This document shows positions 44,986 through 55,951 of a stretch of 64,000 nucleotides of DNA, in pieces (positions within the stretch are counted from its first letter, which is position 1; each line of letters begins with the position of its first letter). The notes beneath the pieces were generated by a model that did not search any database, was not told where the DNA came from, and was given only the letters and a program-made list of their open reading frames with translations. Made by a program: the position numbers and the translations under genes. Location: NCBI GenBank assembly GCA_964456745.1, contig CAYWBW010000001.1, positions 100,948 to 164,947 on the forward strand, written 5' to 3'. This DNA is from CAYWBW01 sp964456745. GTDB lineage: Bacteria; Patescibacteriota; Gracilibacteria; GCA-2401425; JAJOLG01.

Positions 44986-45426
44986 ATGAAAACAAATGCA
45001 ACATTTCTAGACGAGTTAATATATTTGATTGAAAATTCTGATTTGATTTCAGATAATGATAAAGAATCATATATCAAAGAAATTCAAGAAACAGGACTTT
45101 CAAGTCACCTTAGGCAAGAGCTTGCTTATATTTTTCAAGAAGAGAAAAGTGATCTTGATGGTGATATTGCTTTGCTTACAGAGTATTTTGATGATCAGAC
45201 TAGATTAGTTGAAAAAGAAAAAGAGCAAAATTTAGATGATAGCGCTTGAGTTATCGAAAAGTTTGAGCAAGACTCAGGTGCAATGCTTGAAGATTATAAA
45301 ATTAAAATATGAGAAATTGAAGAAAATTATGATAAAAATATGGAATCGCTAAGTGAAAAATGAGAACAAAATGAAATTGAGCAAATTAGATCGTCTATGA
45401 ATGCTCCAAAAAATGATGATGCTTAA
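44986..45426 (+). CDS. Unknown acidic protein, 146 aa
   Basis: ATG 44986 to TAA 45424, 3 bp after the previous gene. Very acidic and helical: 'LDELIYLIENSDLISDNDKE', then Asp/Glu-rich coiled coil. Starts with 'TFLDELIYLIENS', which resembles small helical-domain proteins widespread in CPR genomes, but no named family is claimed. Last gene of the 38093-45426 operon. Confidence 0.72.
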
Positions 45427-45441
45427 GAAGTTCAGGATTTA

Positions 45442-45500
45442 TTAACAAAAATTTAACAACCCATTATTATAGTAGGATAATTATTTCTTAATTATTTTTT
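45442..45500 (+). repeat. 59-bp leader repeat, copy 1 (before HicB)
   Basis: ttaacaaaaatttaacaacc, then a divergent middle, then aattatttcttaattatttttt directly before the ATG of hicB. The same 59-bp layout precedes the gene at 46035. It contains the presumed promoter and leader. Confidence 0.8.
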
Positions 45501-45749
45501 ATGAATTTAACTATTTGAAAAAAGTTGATAATCAAATATGATATTTGCATGGACATAAAAATTGTAAAAAATGGCAACTGATTTTTGGCAAAATGTAGTC
45601 AGATTGATTGAGCATTTGCGCAGTGAGATACCGAGTTTGAAGCTTTTTATAATTTAATTGATGTGATTAAAATGATAGCTGATTATAAGTGAATTAAGCT
45701 AAATTCAACTTCAGAAGAATTTAGCATACCGCTGACTATTGCTGCATAA
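45501..45749 (+). CDS. hicB: HicB-family antitoxin
   Basis: ATG 45501 to TAA 45747, 82 aa. 'IVKNGNGFLAKCSQIDGAFA' and 'QGDTEFEAFYNLIDVIKMIA' are the HicB partial RNase-H-like fold (G-x-F-x-A-x-C, G-D-T-x-x-E-A). No C-terminal RHH part. It comes before hicA with a one-base overlap (TAATG), the order seen in many HicBA loci. Confidence 0.86.
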
Positions 45750-45970
45750 TGTCCTGATATAATTATCTACAATTAACTAAAAAGCTTAAAAAGCTTTGAT
45801 TCGGCTTTTATCGTCAATGAAAATGATCTCATTGTTTATGGGTAAATGAAAATTTGTGAAAAGTTGTTCCAATACCAAATCATTGATGAAAAGACGTTAG
45901 AATTGGTACTTTAAGGGAAATTATTAAACAGGTTTGATTGAAAAATAAAAAAGATTTGGATATTTTATAG
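45749..45970 (+). CDS. hicA: HicA-family mRNA interferase toxin
   Basis: ATG 45749 to TAG 45968, 73 aa. 'LTKKLKKLGFGFYRQGKGSH' contains the double-stranded-RNA-binding fold and the catalytic His28 in G-S-H; 'VVPIPNHGGKDVRIGTLREI' and 'IIKQVGL' are the usual end. HicA cleaves mRNA when HicB is lost. The stop is 5 bp before the second copy of the 59-bp leader. Confidence 0.9.
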
Positions 45971-45975
45971 TTTCT

Positions 45976-46034
45976 TTAACAAAAATTTAACAACCCCTCA
46001 TTATATTAGAATAATTATTTCTTAATTATTTTTT
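45976..46034 (+). repeat. 59-bp leader repeat, copy 2 (before the LTD protein)
   Basis: Same start (ttaacaaaaatttaacaacc) and same end (attatttcttaattatttttt) as 45442-45500 and the same length, with differences only in the centre. The hicBA module lies exactly between the copies. Confidence 0.8.
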
Positions 46035-48119
46035 ATGAAATCGATTATCTTAGCTTTTTTAATAGTGTTTTTAGCACCCATTATAAGTGCTCAAAATTAT
46101 CAATCAGTGATTTTTTCAGAGATTGCTTGGATGGGAAATCATACAAGTTCAAATGATGAATGGATTGAACTTAAAAATAATTCTTCTTGAGCTGTTAGTT
46201 TAAATTGATGGATTATTGAGGCAGAGGATTGATCTCCCGTTATAAATCTTTCTTGATCAATTGTTTCATATTTCCTTCTTGAGAGAACTGATGATTTTTC
46301 TGCTTCTTGAGTGGCAGCAGATATGTTTTATTCTTGATCACTTTGAAATGCATGAGAGCTTTTATTTTTAAAAAATTCTTCTTGAGAGATTGTTGATAAG
46401 CTTAGTTCTTGGCTTGCTTGAGACAATTTTACCAAGGAAACAATGATGCGAGAGGAGGATTTGTCATGGATAAATTGAGAGATTAATTGATATCCTCAAA
46501 ATTCTAGTTTTGAATTTCAAGATATATTAGATAGTGATCCGGAGTCTTTAACTTGAGAATTTATTGAGACTTGATCTGTTGTTGAGAATTTTTCACAATC
46601 GTGAAATGATTTAGCTCAATCTTGAAGTGCTATATCTCAAACATGATGAGATTTATCTCAGGCTTGATCAGATATAATCAAAGAAGATGTTTCAACTTGA
46701 ACTGTGGTTTCAGATAGCTGATCTTCAATTGAAACTTGATCTTTAATATTAGAAGAATCTTGATCACAAATTAGCGATGAAGTGCAAGTGCAGCCAGAAA
46801 AAGTGGCATATAAAGTTGTAGCCAATGAAGATTATGACAGGCTTTCTATTGAAGAAAAAGAGGAAGAGGCGGTTTATAAATCTTATAAATTATGAGATGT
46901 GATAATTTCAGAATTTGTTACTGATCCGCAGCAAGATTGGTCTGCTTGAGATTATAAATATGCTTGATCTTGAAAAGTTGATTCTCAAGATGAGTGGATT
47001 GAACTTTATAATCCAACAAATTTAGATATTGACCTAACTTCTTGGACTCTGCTTATGAAAGATACTAGCCCAGTAGAAATTGTATTTAAGCCTAAGTTTA
47101 TAAAATCTAATTCATATTTTGTTCAAGGAAATCCTGCCTGATCAATGAACAATAATATTAAATTAATTTTAAAAGATGCTAATTGAAATTTGATTGATGA
47201 ATTTCAACTTCCATGAAAGTTAGATTGAAATGCTAAAAATGCTAATGATGAAAGTGTTTCTAGAATTATTGATTTGAATAAAATTGTAAAAACAAAGTCT
47301 AGTCCATGAGAAAAAAATGTTTTTAAAAATTTAGCCCCTAAATCGATAATTAAAATCCAATCAAATTGAAAAACTTTTTGAACATGAGAGATTTCATTAA
47401 ATGTTACTTGAGATGATAGTTTCGATAGTGATGGAGATAATTTTGATTATTTTTGGGATTTTTGAGATTGATATACTTTTACGTGATCAAATCCATCATT
47501 TCATAAATATACTGTCTGAAATTACATATTAAAACTTGAAGTTAGAGATATTTGGGGAAATGTTTGAAGCTCTTTGTTGAATATAAAAGTTAATAAGTTA
47601 GAAGAAAAACAAAAGACTGATACGGTTAAAACGATTGAAGAAAAAATTGAGAAAATTGAAAGTGTTAATTTGAAGAAGGCTGTCGTAGAGCCAAAAAAAC
47701 AGATTATTGAAGAAAAAATTGAGACTATAAAATTAGATGAGCAAAAACCTGATATACAAGATATAACAATGTCTAACGATAAAATTTGAGATTTAGATGC
47801 GCAGGACCTTGATTATTTTATTGAGACGAATATGTCTGATATAAGTTATGATCAAAGTTCTTATACTTGAGTTATTGAAAAAATTTATTCTTGAACTGTG
47901 TTTTTTGAATGATGAACAAGTATTATTCTAGATTCAGGCAGCAATGTTTTAAATGAATTAATGTTTCAGACTTGAGCTACGATCTCTTTTTGATATGATT
48001 GAAGTTTTGAAGTAATTGATATTCCAGTAATTGCTCCAATAGAAAGTGGTAGCGTGATTGATTTTGCAGTTGATTTTGTTTTTTATTTGATTAATTGGTT
48101 TAGAGTGAATGTTTTTTAA
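46035..48119 (+). CDS. Secreted lamin-tail/PKD-domain protein, 694 aa
   Basis: ATG 46035 to TAA 48117. Signal peptide 'MKSIILAFLIVFLAPIISAQ'. First lamin-tail domain: 'VIFSEIAWMGN...NDEWIELKN', then 'LNGWIIEAEDGSP'. A Ser/Thr/Gly/Ile-rich linker (46530-46790, largely TGA-glycines) follows. Second lamin-tail domain: 'DVIISEFVTDPQQDWSAG', 'DEWIELYNPTNLDIDLTSW'. Then a PKD-like domain 'DGDNFDYFWDFGDGYTF', a Lys/Glu-rich stretch and a hydrophobic C-terminus. Such proteins are extracellular and often bind other surface molecules. Follows hicBA. Confidence 0.88.
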
Positions 48120-48263
48120 AATTTGTTTTTCTTTGTCATTTAATGGTTAAGGATAAATATTAGAATTCTATTTTATAATGTAATTTGTTTTAATGTGAAA
48201 TATTTTTCTTGATTTAATTTGAAATTAATATAATTTTAGTTTGTTATTTAATTATTTAATTTT

Positions 48264-49919
48264 ATGAAAAAACTAATAAGTGTTCTATGTTCGTTAGTGT
48301 TGATATTTTCTAGTATAATTCAAGTGCATGCAGCAGATGTAACTGAAGTAATAGATATAAATCCTTCGTGAGGCTCAAATCCAAATGGTTTTACAGATGT
48401 AAATGGTACACTTTATTTTAGTGCTAATGATGGTACAAATTGAACTGAGCTTTGGAAATCTGATTGAAGTTCATGATGAACAGTTATGGTAAGAGATATA
48501 AATTCTGGTACTTGAAATTCAAGTCCAAATTTTCTTGTTAATTCAAATGGCACACTTTATTTTAGTGCTAATGATGGTACAAATTGAACTGAGCTTTGGA
48601 AATCTGATTGAAGTTCATGATGAACAGTTTTGGTAAGAGATATAAATCCTGGTGCAGGAGGTTCATCTGTAAACAATATAACAAATGTAAATGGCACACT
48701 TTATTTTACTGCCAGTGATGGTACTAATTGAAATGAATTGTGGAAAACCGATTGAAGTTCATGATGAACAGTTATTGTAAGAGATATAAGATCTGGATCG
48801 GCATCTTGAAATCCTGGTTATTTAACAAATATAAATGGCACACTTTTTTTTAGTGCTAATGATGGTACAAATTGAAATGAGCTATGGAAAACCGATTGAA
48901 GTTCATGATGAACAGTTATGGTAAGAGATATTGAAAGTTGATTAAATTCGTCAGATCCAGAAAATTTAGCAAATGTATGATGAGAATTGTTTTTTGCAGC
49001 TTATGATTCATCATATGGTTTTGAACTTTGGAAATCTGATTGAAGCTCATGATGAACAGTTTTGGTAAAAGATATTTGGCCTGGAGATGACGGATATCCG
49101 TATTATATTGTAGATCTAAATGGTACAGCTTATTTTAATGCTTATTCTGATGATTGAGGTGAATTATGGAAATCTGATTGAACAGATGTGTGAACAGTTA
49201 TGGTGAAAGATATTAATCCTTTATGAGATTGAGATCCTGAAGAGTTAACAGTAATGAATGATATACTATTTTTTAAAGCAGATGATGGTAGTTGAAACGA
49301 ACTATGGACAAATTATGTTGAAGTAGAAGCAGGTTCCTGACAAGAAACAGATGTTCAATTAGATATTACTGCTTGAGTGGTTACAATATTTGCCCCAGGT
49401 TCTATTACTTTCCCAGCTGTTACAGTATCAAATACTACATGACATACTATTATAGATACAGCAGGTTTATCCACATGATTAACAGTTACTTGAAGTCAAT
49501 TAACATGATCATATTTTTGACTTGAAGATCTAAAATGACATGGTAGTTGATATGTGCTCAAGCTTATGAATGATGATTTAGTACTAGATACAAATACTTG
49601 AGTTATTATTCCAAAAAGTTTAGTTAAAATTACTATGTCGTGATCAAGATGATCTTGATTTTCATGAACACGGCAAGATTGATTGTTTTTATTAGATTGA
49701 GAAGCAACAGATGAAGTGCAAACAATAACTTGATCTGAACTCTCTTTTGCTACAGAATTATGAATTATAAGTAGAACTTGAGCTACAACACCTTCAATAT
49801 GAAGACTTTGAATGTATTGAGTACAACCAATATTTGATATTTATATTCCCAAGTATCAACAGCTATGAACTTATACAACTACATTTACACTAACTATACA
49901 AGATCCTTATTCACCATAG
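48264..49919 (+). CDS. Secreted ELWKSDG-repeat protein, 551 aa
   Basis: ATG 48264 to TAG 49917. Signal peptide 'MKKLISVLCSLVLIFSSIIQ'. Seven units of about 48 residues, each with 'ELWKSDG' or variant, 'GTVMVRDI', and 'NGTLYFSANDGTNG'; this is the beta-propeller-like ELWxxDGTxxGT repeat (hyalin-type surface repeats). The last ~190 residues form a Gly/Ser/Thr-rich, beta-rich domain ('ITFPAVTVSNTTGHTIIDTA'). Each repeat is spaced 141-147 nt apart, the second and first nearly identical in DNA. Probably adhesive surface protein. The 260 bp after it hold only a hairpin. Confidence 0.86.
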
Positions 49920-49940
49920 ATAGTTAAATATTTCATCGAA

Positions 49941-49962
49941 GGCGAGGATGTATATCCTCGCC
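49941..49962. terminator. GC-rich hairpin after the ELWKSDG protein
   Basis: ggcgaggat / atcctcgcc pair perfectly with a gtat loop, 22 bp after the stop. There is no T tract on either side, so it may be a repeat or act only partly as terminator. The following 49963-50177 has no gene. Confidence 0.55.
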
Positions 49963-50177
49963 GATCTCAAGCAATGCATTAATCATTGATCAATAGTCAC
50001 TATTATTAATCAATATGTTACAATGATGAAGATATGCATTCTTATCTCCGATTTAGTGTTGATTTAACTTAATTCTCAAGTTTTCGAAATATGCTTATTT
50101 ATTATTAATTGTTTTATTAATTGTTGTTTACAATTAAAATTAAATAGATATTTTATAATAAGTATTAATAAAAAATT

Positions 50178-50402
50178 ATGGAAAAACTTTTAATTGTTCA
50201 GATGGTGCTATGTATATTATTTGTACTTTCTGTGCTTCTTCAAAAAAAATCAACTTGATTTTCATGAGCTTTAGCTTGAGCGTATGCTGATAATACTTCT
50301 TTTTATTGAAGTAAAAGATGATTTGCAAAATTTCTTTCTCAATCCTCATGAGTACTAGCTTTTTTAGTATTTTGAAATGCAATGATTTTTGTTCTTACTT
50401 AG
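50178..50402 (+). CDS. secG: SecG preprotein translocase subunit
   Basis: ATG 50178 to TAG 50400, 74 aa. Two hydrophobic helices (residues ~2-19 and ~52-70) with the SecG-type loop 'LLQKKSTGFSGALAGAY' and 'KRGFAKFLSQSSGVLAF'. SecG assists SecYEG in protein export. No other sec gene nearby; the substrate-binding protein follows 60 bp later. Assigned on pattern; small proteins of this kind are easily confused. Confidence 0.75.
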
Positions 50403-50460
50403 GATTTGCTTTCGTTTTTATAATAATTTTTTATAATTAAGTAAATTAATTAATAATTTA

Positions 50461-52557
50461 ATGCGCTTTTTTCATAAATTAACAAAGCTTGAAAAGATAT
50501 TGCTCTTATTTTTTATCTGAGTGCTTTTTTTCTCATCTTTAAAAATAGTATTAACATTTTTTGATACTCAGTGAGAGCGCAAGGCTGATAATGGATGACT
50601 TTATAGTGAATGAATGATCTGAGAATTGTCACTTATAAATCCGCTTTTTGCAAATCTTAATCCAGCTGACAGAGATGTTTCATCTTTTATTTTTAGATGA
50701 TTGATGAGATATGAAAATTGAATCATTTCTGATGATATTGCAACTCATACTTTATCATTTGATAAAAAGCTTTATACTTTTACATTAAAACCATGAATTA
50801 AGTGGCATGATGAAACATTGTTAACTATAGATGATGTTTATTTTACTTATCATGATATTTTACAGTCTCCAGAATTTGAAAATCACTCTTTAAGTGAAGG
50901 TTTGAAAGATGTTAAAATTGAAAAAATTTCTGAAAACCAGATAACATTTGCCTTAGAAAGACCATATAAGTTTTTTCTTAGTAATTTATTATTATGAATT
51001 GTTCCTAAACATATTTTGGAGTGAGTACCAATTAAAAATTTAGCACTTTCTGAATTTAATTTTGATAGTCCAATTTGACTTTGACCTTACAAGTTTCAGT
51101 CTTTTAGGAAAACTATTAATTGATCGAAAGTCGTTCTAGAAAAATTCGATAATTTTTATTGAAAAATTCCTTTTATTGATCTTGTTGAGTTTAATTTTTT
51201 TAAGTCTAAGAATTCACTTATTCAGGATATGTGATGATTACTTGCTGTTAAGCCTTCTCAAAATAAAATTGAATTAGCAAAATCTAAAGAATATGAGTTT
51301 TCTTTAAATAGATATGTTGGATTGTTTTTTAATACAGAGTCTCATATTTTATGAGATGAGAAGGTAAGGCTTGCTTTGAATTTAGCAAGTGATAGAAAAT
51401 GACTTTTGGATGGATTAGAAGAAAAAAATATTATTAATACTCCAATTTTAGATTTGAAATCAGATAGTTGGGTTTATGAATATGATAAAATAAAGGCTCA
51501 ATGAGCTTTGCATGAAAGTGGATGGAAAAAAGCTGAAAAAATTGAAATAGATTCAAATACTTGAAATGAAAAGAAGACTTATATAACTTCACATGAAAAT
51601 TGAATTATTGCTACTGACAAAGAGGCTTTTTATATAAAATGAAATGTACCGTTAAATACAAGTAATGTCTATATTAATGATTATAATTTAAAAAGATATA
51701 TTCCATGAACTACAAAATTTGTTTTTTATGCATCAACTGCTTTGTGAAATCTTAATCTTTGAGAAAATAATTTTGAATTGAAAGTGAAGTATTATTCTTG
51801 AGATGAAGAGATTTTAGAAAATTTAAATGTTTTTGTAATAAAGCAAAAAGAAGAATTGGAACTAAAACAAAAAGAGATAGAGTCTCTCCTCAAAAGGAAA
51901 GAAATAGAAAAATTAAAGCTTGAAAAAGAAAATGAGAAGAAAATTAATTCGATAAAACAATCAGAATTTAGAATCAACGACAAATGAGACATTTTTAGCT
52001 TAAGGTTAATAACAGATGAAAATATTCTTAAATACAAAGTTACTGCAGAAAAATTAAAACAGCAATGGAAAGATGTATGAGTTGATTTAGATCTTGATTT
52101 TCTTACAACTCAGGATTTACAAGATGCTATAAAAAGGAAGGATTATGATATTTTGCTTTATTGACAAGTACTTTGATATAATCTTGATACTTATTCATAT
52201 TGGCACTCTTCACAAGTTGAAAATGGTTGGAATTTTTCTAATCTTAAAAGTAATCAAGTAGATATTCTTATAGAAAATATGAGAGCAAGTCATGATGAAG
52301 ATGAAAGAAAGGCAAATTTAAAACTTTTGGCAAAAGAATTTGAAAGGCTTGTTCCTGCAATATTTTTATATTCTCCAACTTATTATTATTCTATTGATTC
52401 AGTAGTAAAGTGAGTGTTGATAGATGATCTTCCAAATCTAAATGACAGATTTTCTTGATTTGATCAGTGGTACATTAGTGAGAAAAAAGATTATTGAGAT
52501 AATGTTTATAAAGAATTTTTTAAGTGGCTTTATTCTGAGGTTACTGAAGACTTTTAA
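50461..52557 (+). CDS. Family-5 extracellular substrate-binding protein, 698 aa
   Basis: ATG 50461 to TAA 52555. N-terminal hydrophobic anchor, then the SBP_bac_5 (peptide-binding, OppA/DppA type) domain: 'EGMIGELSLINPLFANLNPA', 'FTLKPGIKWHDETLLTIDDV', 'LERPYKFFLSNLLLG', 'VRLALNLASDRKGLLDGL'. It has no lipobox Cys, so it is held by the N-terminal helix. A ~50-residue Lys/Glu coiled coil ('KQKEELELKQKEIESLLKRK') is inserted near residue 455-510, unusual for the family. No permease or ATPase genes are nearby; partner components must be elsewhere. Confidence 0.88.
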
Positions 52558-52604
52558 GCTAATATATTACCAGACAGTGTTAAGATTTATTTATAATTTG
52601 ATTT

Positions 52605-53492
52605 ATGGCCTTCAGTGTATCAGTTGTTATTCCTAGTTTTAATAGATCTAAATCTTTACATAAGGCATTGAGGCATCTTGAAAATCAAAGTATTAAAAAA
52701 TCTTTTGAGGTTGTTGTAGTAGATGATTGATCAAGTGATGGAACAATAAATATGCTTCAGTTGTATAATGCTAAGAAATTTGATTTAAAAATAGTATCTC
52801 AGAAAAATCTTAAGCAGTGAGCTGCTAGAAATAATTGAGTTTCAAATTGTAGCGGGTCATTAGTAGTTTTTGTTCAAGATGATATCTTTGTTTCAGAAGG
52901 TTTTCTGGAGAAGCATTTGAATTTTCATAAGAATAATAGTGATGAAAAAGTGGTGGCTATATGAAATACTATTTGGACTTCAGAACTTCAAAGCGATAAG
53001 TTTCATCAATTTTTAGATTGAAGTTCTGCCTGAATGTTTCCAGCACCATTATTTCATTATTGAAGTTTGAAAGATTGAGATCAAACTGATTTTTTTCATT
53101 TTTATACAAATAATTTATCAATTAAAAAAAGTTTTTTTCAAAAAGAGTGCTTTGATGAGAAATTTAACTCATATGGATGGGAGGATATTGAATTATGATT
53201 TCGTTTATTTAGAAGGTGAATGAGGTTGTATTATCTTGAGTATGCTATTGGATATCATAATCATAAATATAATTTTAAAGATTTTCTAAACAGAGAAGAA
53301 AAGGTAGCTAAAAATAAGATATTGTTAATCAAACTTCATCCTGAAATTGAAGAGCATTTTTCATTTTCTCTTTTTAAGAAAATTTTATTTACAATATTGT
53401 CAATAAAGCCTTTACTTTTATTATATAAAATGGTAAATTCTGAAATGTATTATTACTTCTCTTGAAAAAATATTCAAAGAAAATACTATTAA
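52605..53492 (+). CDS. Glycosyltransferase family 2, 295 aa
   Basis: ATG 52605 to TAA 53490. GT-A fold: 'VSVVIPSFNRSKSLHKAL', 'VVVVDDGSSDGTINML' (Asp42, Asp-Gly), 'NLKQGAARNNGVSNCSG' and 'VVFVQDDIFVSEGFLEKH' (DxD-like). 'YGWEDIELGFRLFRRG' is the usual catalytic-base motif. A helical, hydrophobic C-terminus of ~80 residues follows. It transfers a sugar, probably to a surface glycan or lipid carrier. Confidence 0.92.
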
Positions 53493-53512
53493 CGAAATAA
53501 ATTTATATAGAT

Positions 53513-54220
53513 ATGGATAATAAACATTTACATGCAATCTTACAGGAGATATGAGCCAATATACAGTGCAAACAATGTAATGAAAAGCTTGATATTAATA
53601 ATGTGAAATTATTAAAACAAGAAGAAAATACAGCAAATTTTGAAATTAAATGTGCTCATTGCTGAGGTCTTATGCAAGTATCTGCAGAAATGAGCAAGGA
53701 AAAACCAAAGGTTTCTAAAAAGGTTGAAAAAAAGCCAATTGCAAATCTCAATCCAAATTCAAAACATTTTCTAAAGGGAAGGATGATGGAAACAATTATT
53801 AAAGATGATGAGGTTTGAATTGTTTCAAAAATGCTTAGTAAGGCATCTACATTTAAAGATATTTTTTGAGTGTTTTTAATTTGTATTACAGTTTTATTTT
53901 CATGATGTTGAGATGATTGAAAAATATGAGATATCAGAAGTGATATTTTAAATACAATTGAGGAATGAAGAGAGTTGTGAACTAAAACAATCAGTTGATC
54001 AAAAGCTGTTTATTGAGAGGTTTCAGAAGTACTTAAAGCTGCACCTTGAAAAATTGAAGAAATTAAAAAAGAAACAGAGGAGATTATTCAAGATGTAAAA
54101 GATTTAAAAGATGAAACTCAGGAAACTTTAGAAAAAACCAGAGAAGCATTAGATAAAATCAATGAAGCAGCAGGTGCAGCAAAAGATGCAGCTTCAGCAA
54201 TTAGTGAAATATGAGAATAG
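53513..54220 (+). CDS. Zinc-ribbon protein with a hydrophobic segment and coiled coil, 235 aa
   Basis: ATG 53513 to TAG 54218. N-terminal zinc ribbon: CKQC ... CAHC (residues ~19-22 and ~46-49). After a Lys/Pro linker, one hydrophobic segment near residue 125 ('DIFGVFLICITVLFSG') and then a Lys/Glu/Ala-rich coiled coil to the end. 20 bp after the glycosyltransferase. The hydrophobic segment ends 'LFSGCG', so the part after it might be a lipoprotein-like Cys. Role unknown. Confidence 0.74.
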
Positions 54221-54287
54221 ATTATTAATAAATGATTTGACATCACTGAATCAATGCAATAAACTTTACTAAGTATTTTTATAATAT

Positions 54288-54363
54288 CCCTCAGTGGCTT
54301 AATGGCTAAAGCACTCGGCTCCAGACCGAGGGACTGTCAGTTCGATTCTGACCTGGGGGACCA
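54288..54363 (+). tRNA. tRNA-Trp (CCA)
   Basis: 76 nt with CCA encoded. Acceptor ccctcag / ctggggg, anticodon stem ctcgg/ccgag with loop ctccaga (anticodon CCA), T arm gtcag ttcgatt ctgac. In code 25 UGA is not Trp, so this tRNA should read only UGG. Confidence 0.93.
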
Positions 54364-54538
54364 TATCAGACGTTTAGGTTGTTTACGAGTTTAAAGAGCT
54401 TGTTTTCCTTATACCTATGCAGTTTTTCGTCTTCCAAACAAAAGTTCGACCAGATAATTTTCGATAATTCTCATCTTTGCTCGTAAGTTAGCTTTTTCCA
54501 GTAAGACAAGGGGTTTTTAAAGAGTTCGACCGTACGGC

Positions 54539-54751
54539 ATGCATAAAGCAAAATTATTATTTATTGGATGCATAATTCAAGCAGATGATGAATGAAGACT
54601 ACAATGAAATATTGAATATCTGAAATGAAGAATATTTATGTATGATAATATTTCTACTGAAAAAGTAATATCACTTGTCTGCGAATTGGTAACCAAGATG
54701 AAAAATTTTATACGTTACGAGGTCTATGAAAAAGAAGAGATTGCTAACTAA
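54539..54751 (+). CDS. Small unknown protein, 70 aa
   Basis: ATG 54539 to TAA 54749. 'MHKAKLLFIGCIIQADDEGR', then a charged helix and 'NFIRYEVYEKEEIAN'. The last few bases overlap the end of the IS1-like gene on the opposite strand. The DNA 54440-54535 upstream carries two ttcgacc motifs, like the inverted repeat at 59096-59180. Family not recognised. Confidence 0.5.
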
Positions 54752-55220
54752 ATATAGATAATGCCAAATCTTTAAAAAAGAAAATATATAAACTCGCCTT
54801 AACCATTTCAATAGATTTAGAATAGCAGTGTGTTTTTCGCTTAAATCTATCCAAGTAATGACGCACAGTATTATTAAAACTTTCAATTGCTTGGGTGTAT
54901 TTTTTTGAACATAAATGTTTTGCTCATGGTATTAGCTTCATATAAGCATCTAATCCATCACTAGCATAATAATCACAATCAATATTCTTTACTCTATTCC
55001 ACAGTTTTTTCACATTGCTAACTCAAAGCACTCTTCAAATACTCCTGAATCATAATCACTCAAGATAAAGTATTACAGCTACTTTTTTCATTATTTGAGG
55101 CTTTCATTTGGCTTCCGATTGAGTATAATTACATCAACAATCTTTACATTTTTTTCTAGGTTTTCAATTAGCACTTCAATTTTTTACATAGTTTTTACTG
55201 CTACATTTAGGGCATTGCAT
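54744..55220 (-). pseudogene. IS1-family transposase, internally deleted
   Basis: ATG 55220 to TAG 54744, 158 aa. InsA-like zinc finger and HTH: 'MQCPKCSSKNYVKNGSANGK', 'CKDCGCNYTQSE', 'GFRSIGRVLGVSNV'. InsB-like end: 'YYASDGLDAYMKLIPGAKH', 'YTQAIESFNNTVRHYLDRFK', 'KTHCYSKSIEMVKASLY'. Complete IS1 proteins total about 230 residues; between the HTH and 'KKLWNRVK' the segment with the first catalytic Asp (D-E-x-W) is missing, while the second Asp and the Glu are kept. So it should be inactive. No terminal inverted repeats could be set with confidence. Confidence 0.82.
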
Positions 55221-55373
55221 AAATAAGGGGTTAATTTACATTAACCATATTATAATTATCTATATTTAGTTTGCAATCTCCTTTTTTGGGCATTCATAAT
55301 GATTTTTAGAAAACAAATTGCTTATAATAAAGGAATAATGTATAATATAATTACAAAAGTCTTCGGACCTCGA

Positions 55374-55397
55374 GACCTCACTCACGTGAGGTCGTTT
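55374..55397 (+). terminator. Hairpin with T run
   Basis: gacctcac / gtgaggtc with a 4-nt loop, then gtttt. The T run lies only on the plus-strand side, so it would stop plus-strand transcription; it also sits directly after the PemK-like gene (minus strand), where it might act weakly. The surrounding 55221-55396 has no gene. Confidence 0.6.
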
Positions 55398-55783
55398 TAA
55401 AATATCAGCTTTTGTAATTTCAATTTTAATTGTTCAAAATTTTCTTTAGAAATATATCAAATTTTCCTTTCGATTCTCTTGGCATCAAATAATCTAATTT
55501 GTGATAAAATTGCTGATGTAATTCTTCATTTAAGATTAAGTGGAAAATAGAATTTTCATTTCTTTTCCTTCCCAGTGAGAGGAATTCATATAAATGTTAA
55601 TGAACTAAATTTTTTAAGAACTATTACTGGTCTTTCAAATTTCTCATGTTTTCAGTCTTGCTCAAATCAGATGTTTTTTCAAAGATTTACAAAACAAATT
55701 TCTCTTTCATTAAATAATGAAGAATTTTGTTTCTTATTTATCTGTGTTTTTAGATTATTCCAGTTTTTAAATTGATCTTTCAT
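55397..55783 (-). CDS. PemK/MazF-family toxin, 128 aa
   Basis: ATG 55783 to TAA 55397. 'EICFVNLGKNIGFEQDGKHE' and 'KFERPVIVLKKFSSLTFIG' followed by 'PLTGKEKKG', 'AILSQIRLFDAKRIERKIG' show a PemK/MazF-like fold (RPV-x-V, PLT, LSQIR-x-x-D). An N-terminal extension of ~22 residues precedes it. It cleaves RNA in relatives. A candidate antitoxin was not found next to it; a 21-codon frame at 58849-58914 is too short to judge. Confidence 0.87.
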
Positions 55784-55951
55784 ATATGATTATTATTAAA
55801 TAAAAAATACCATATATATTTTGAATTTTCTAATTAAATTTTTAATTATAAATTATTTTTCCTCTTGAAAATCTTTTCAATTTTTTTGTCAAAAATAGAA
55901 AATCAATCTAAGAAAGGTAAAAAATGATAGCCATAAATAAAATTAAATATT

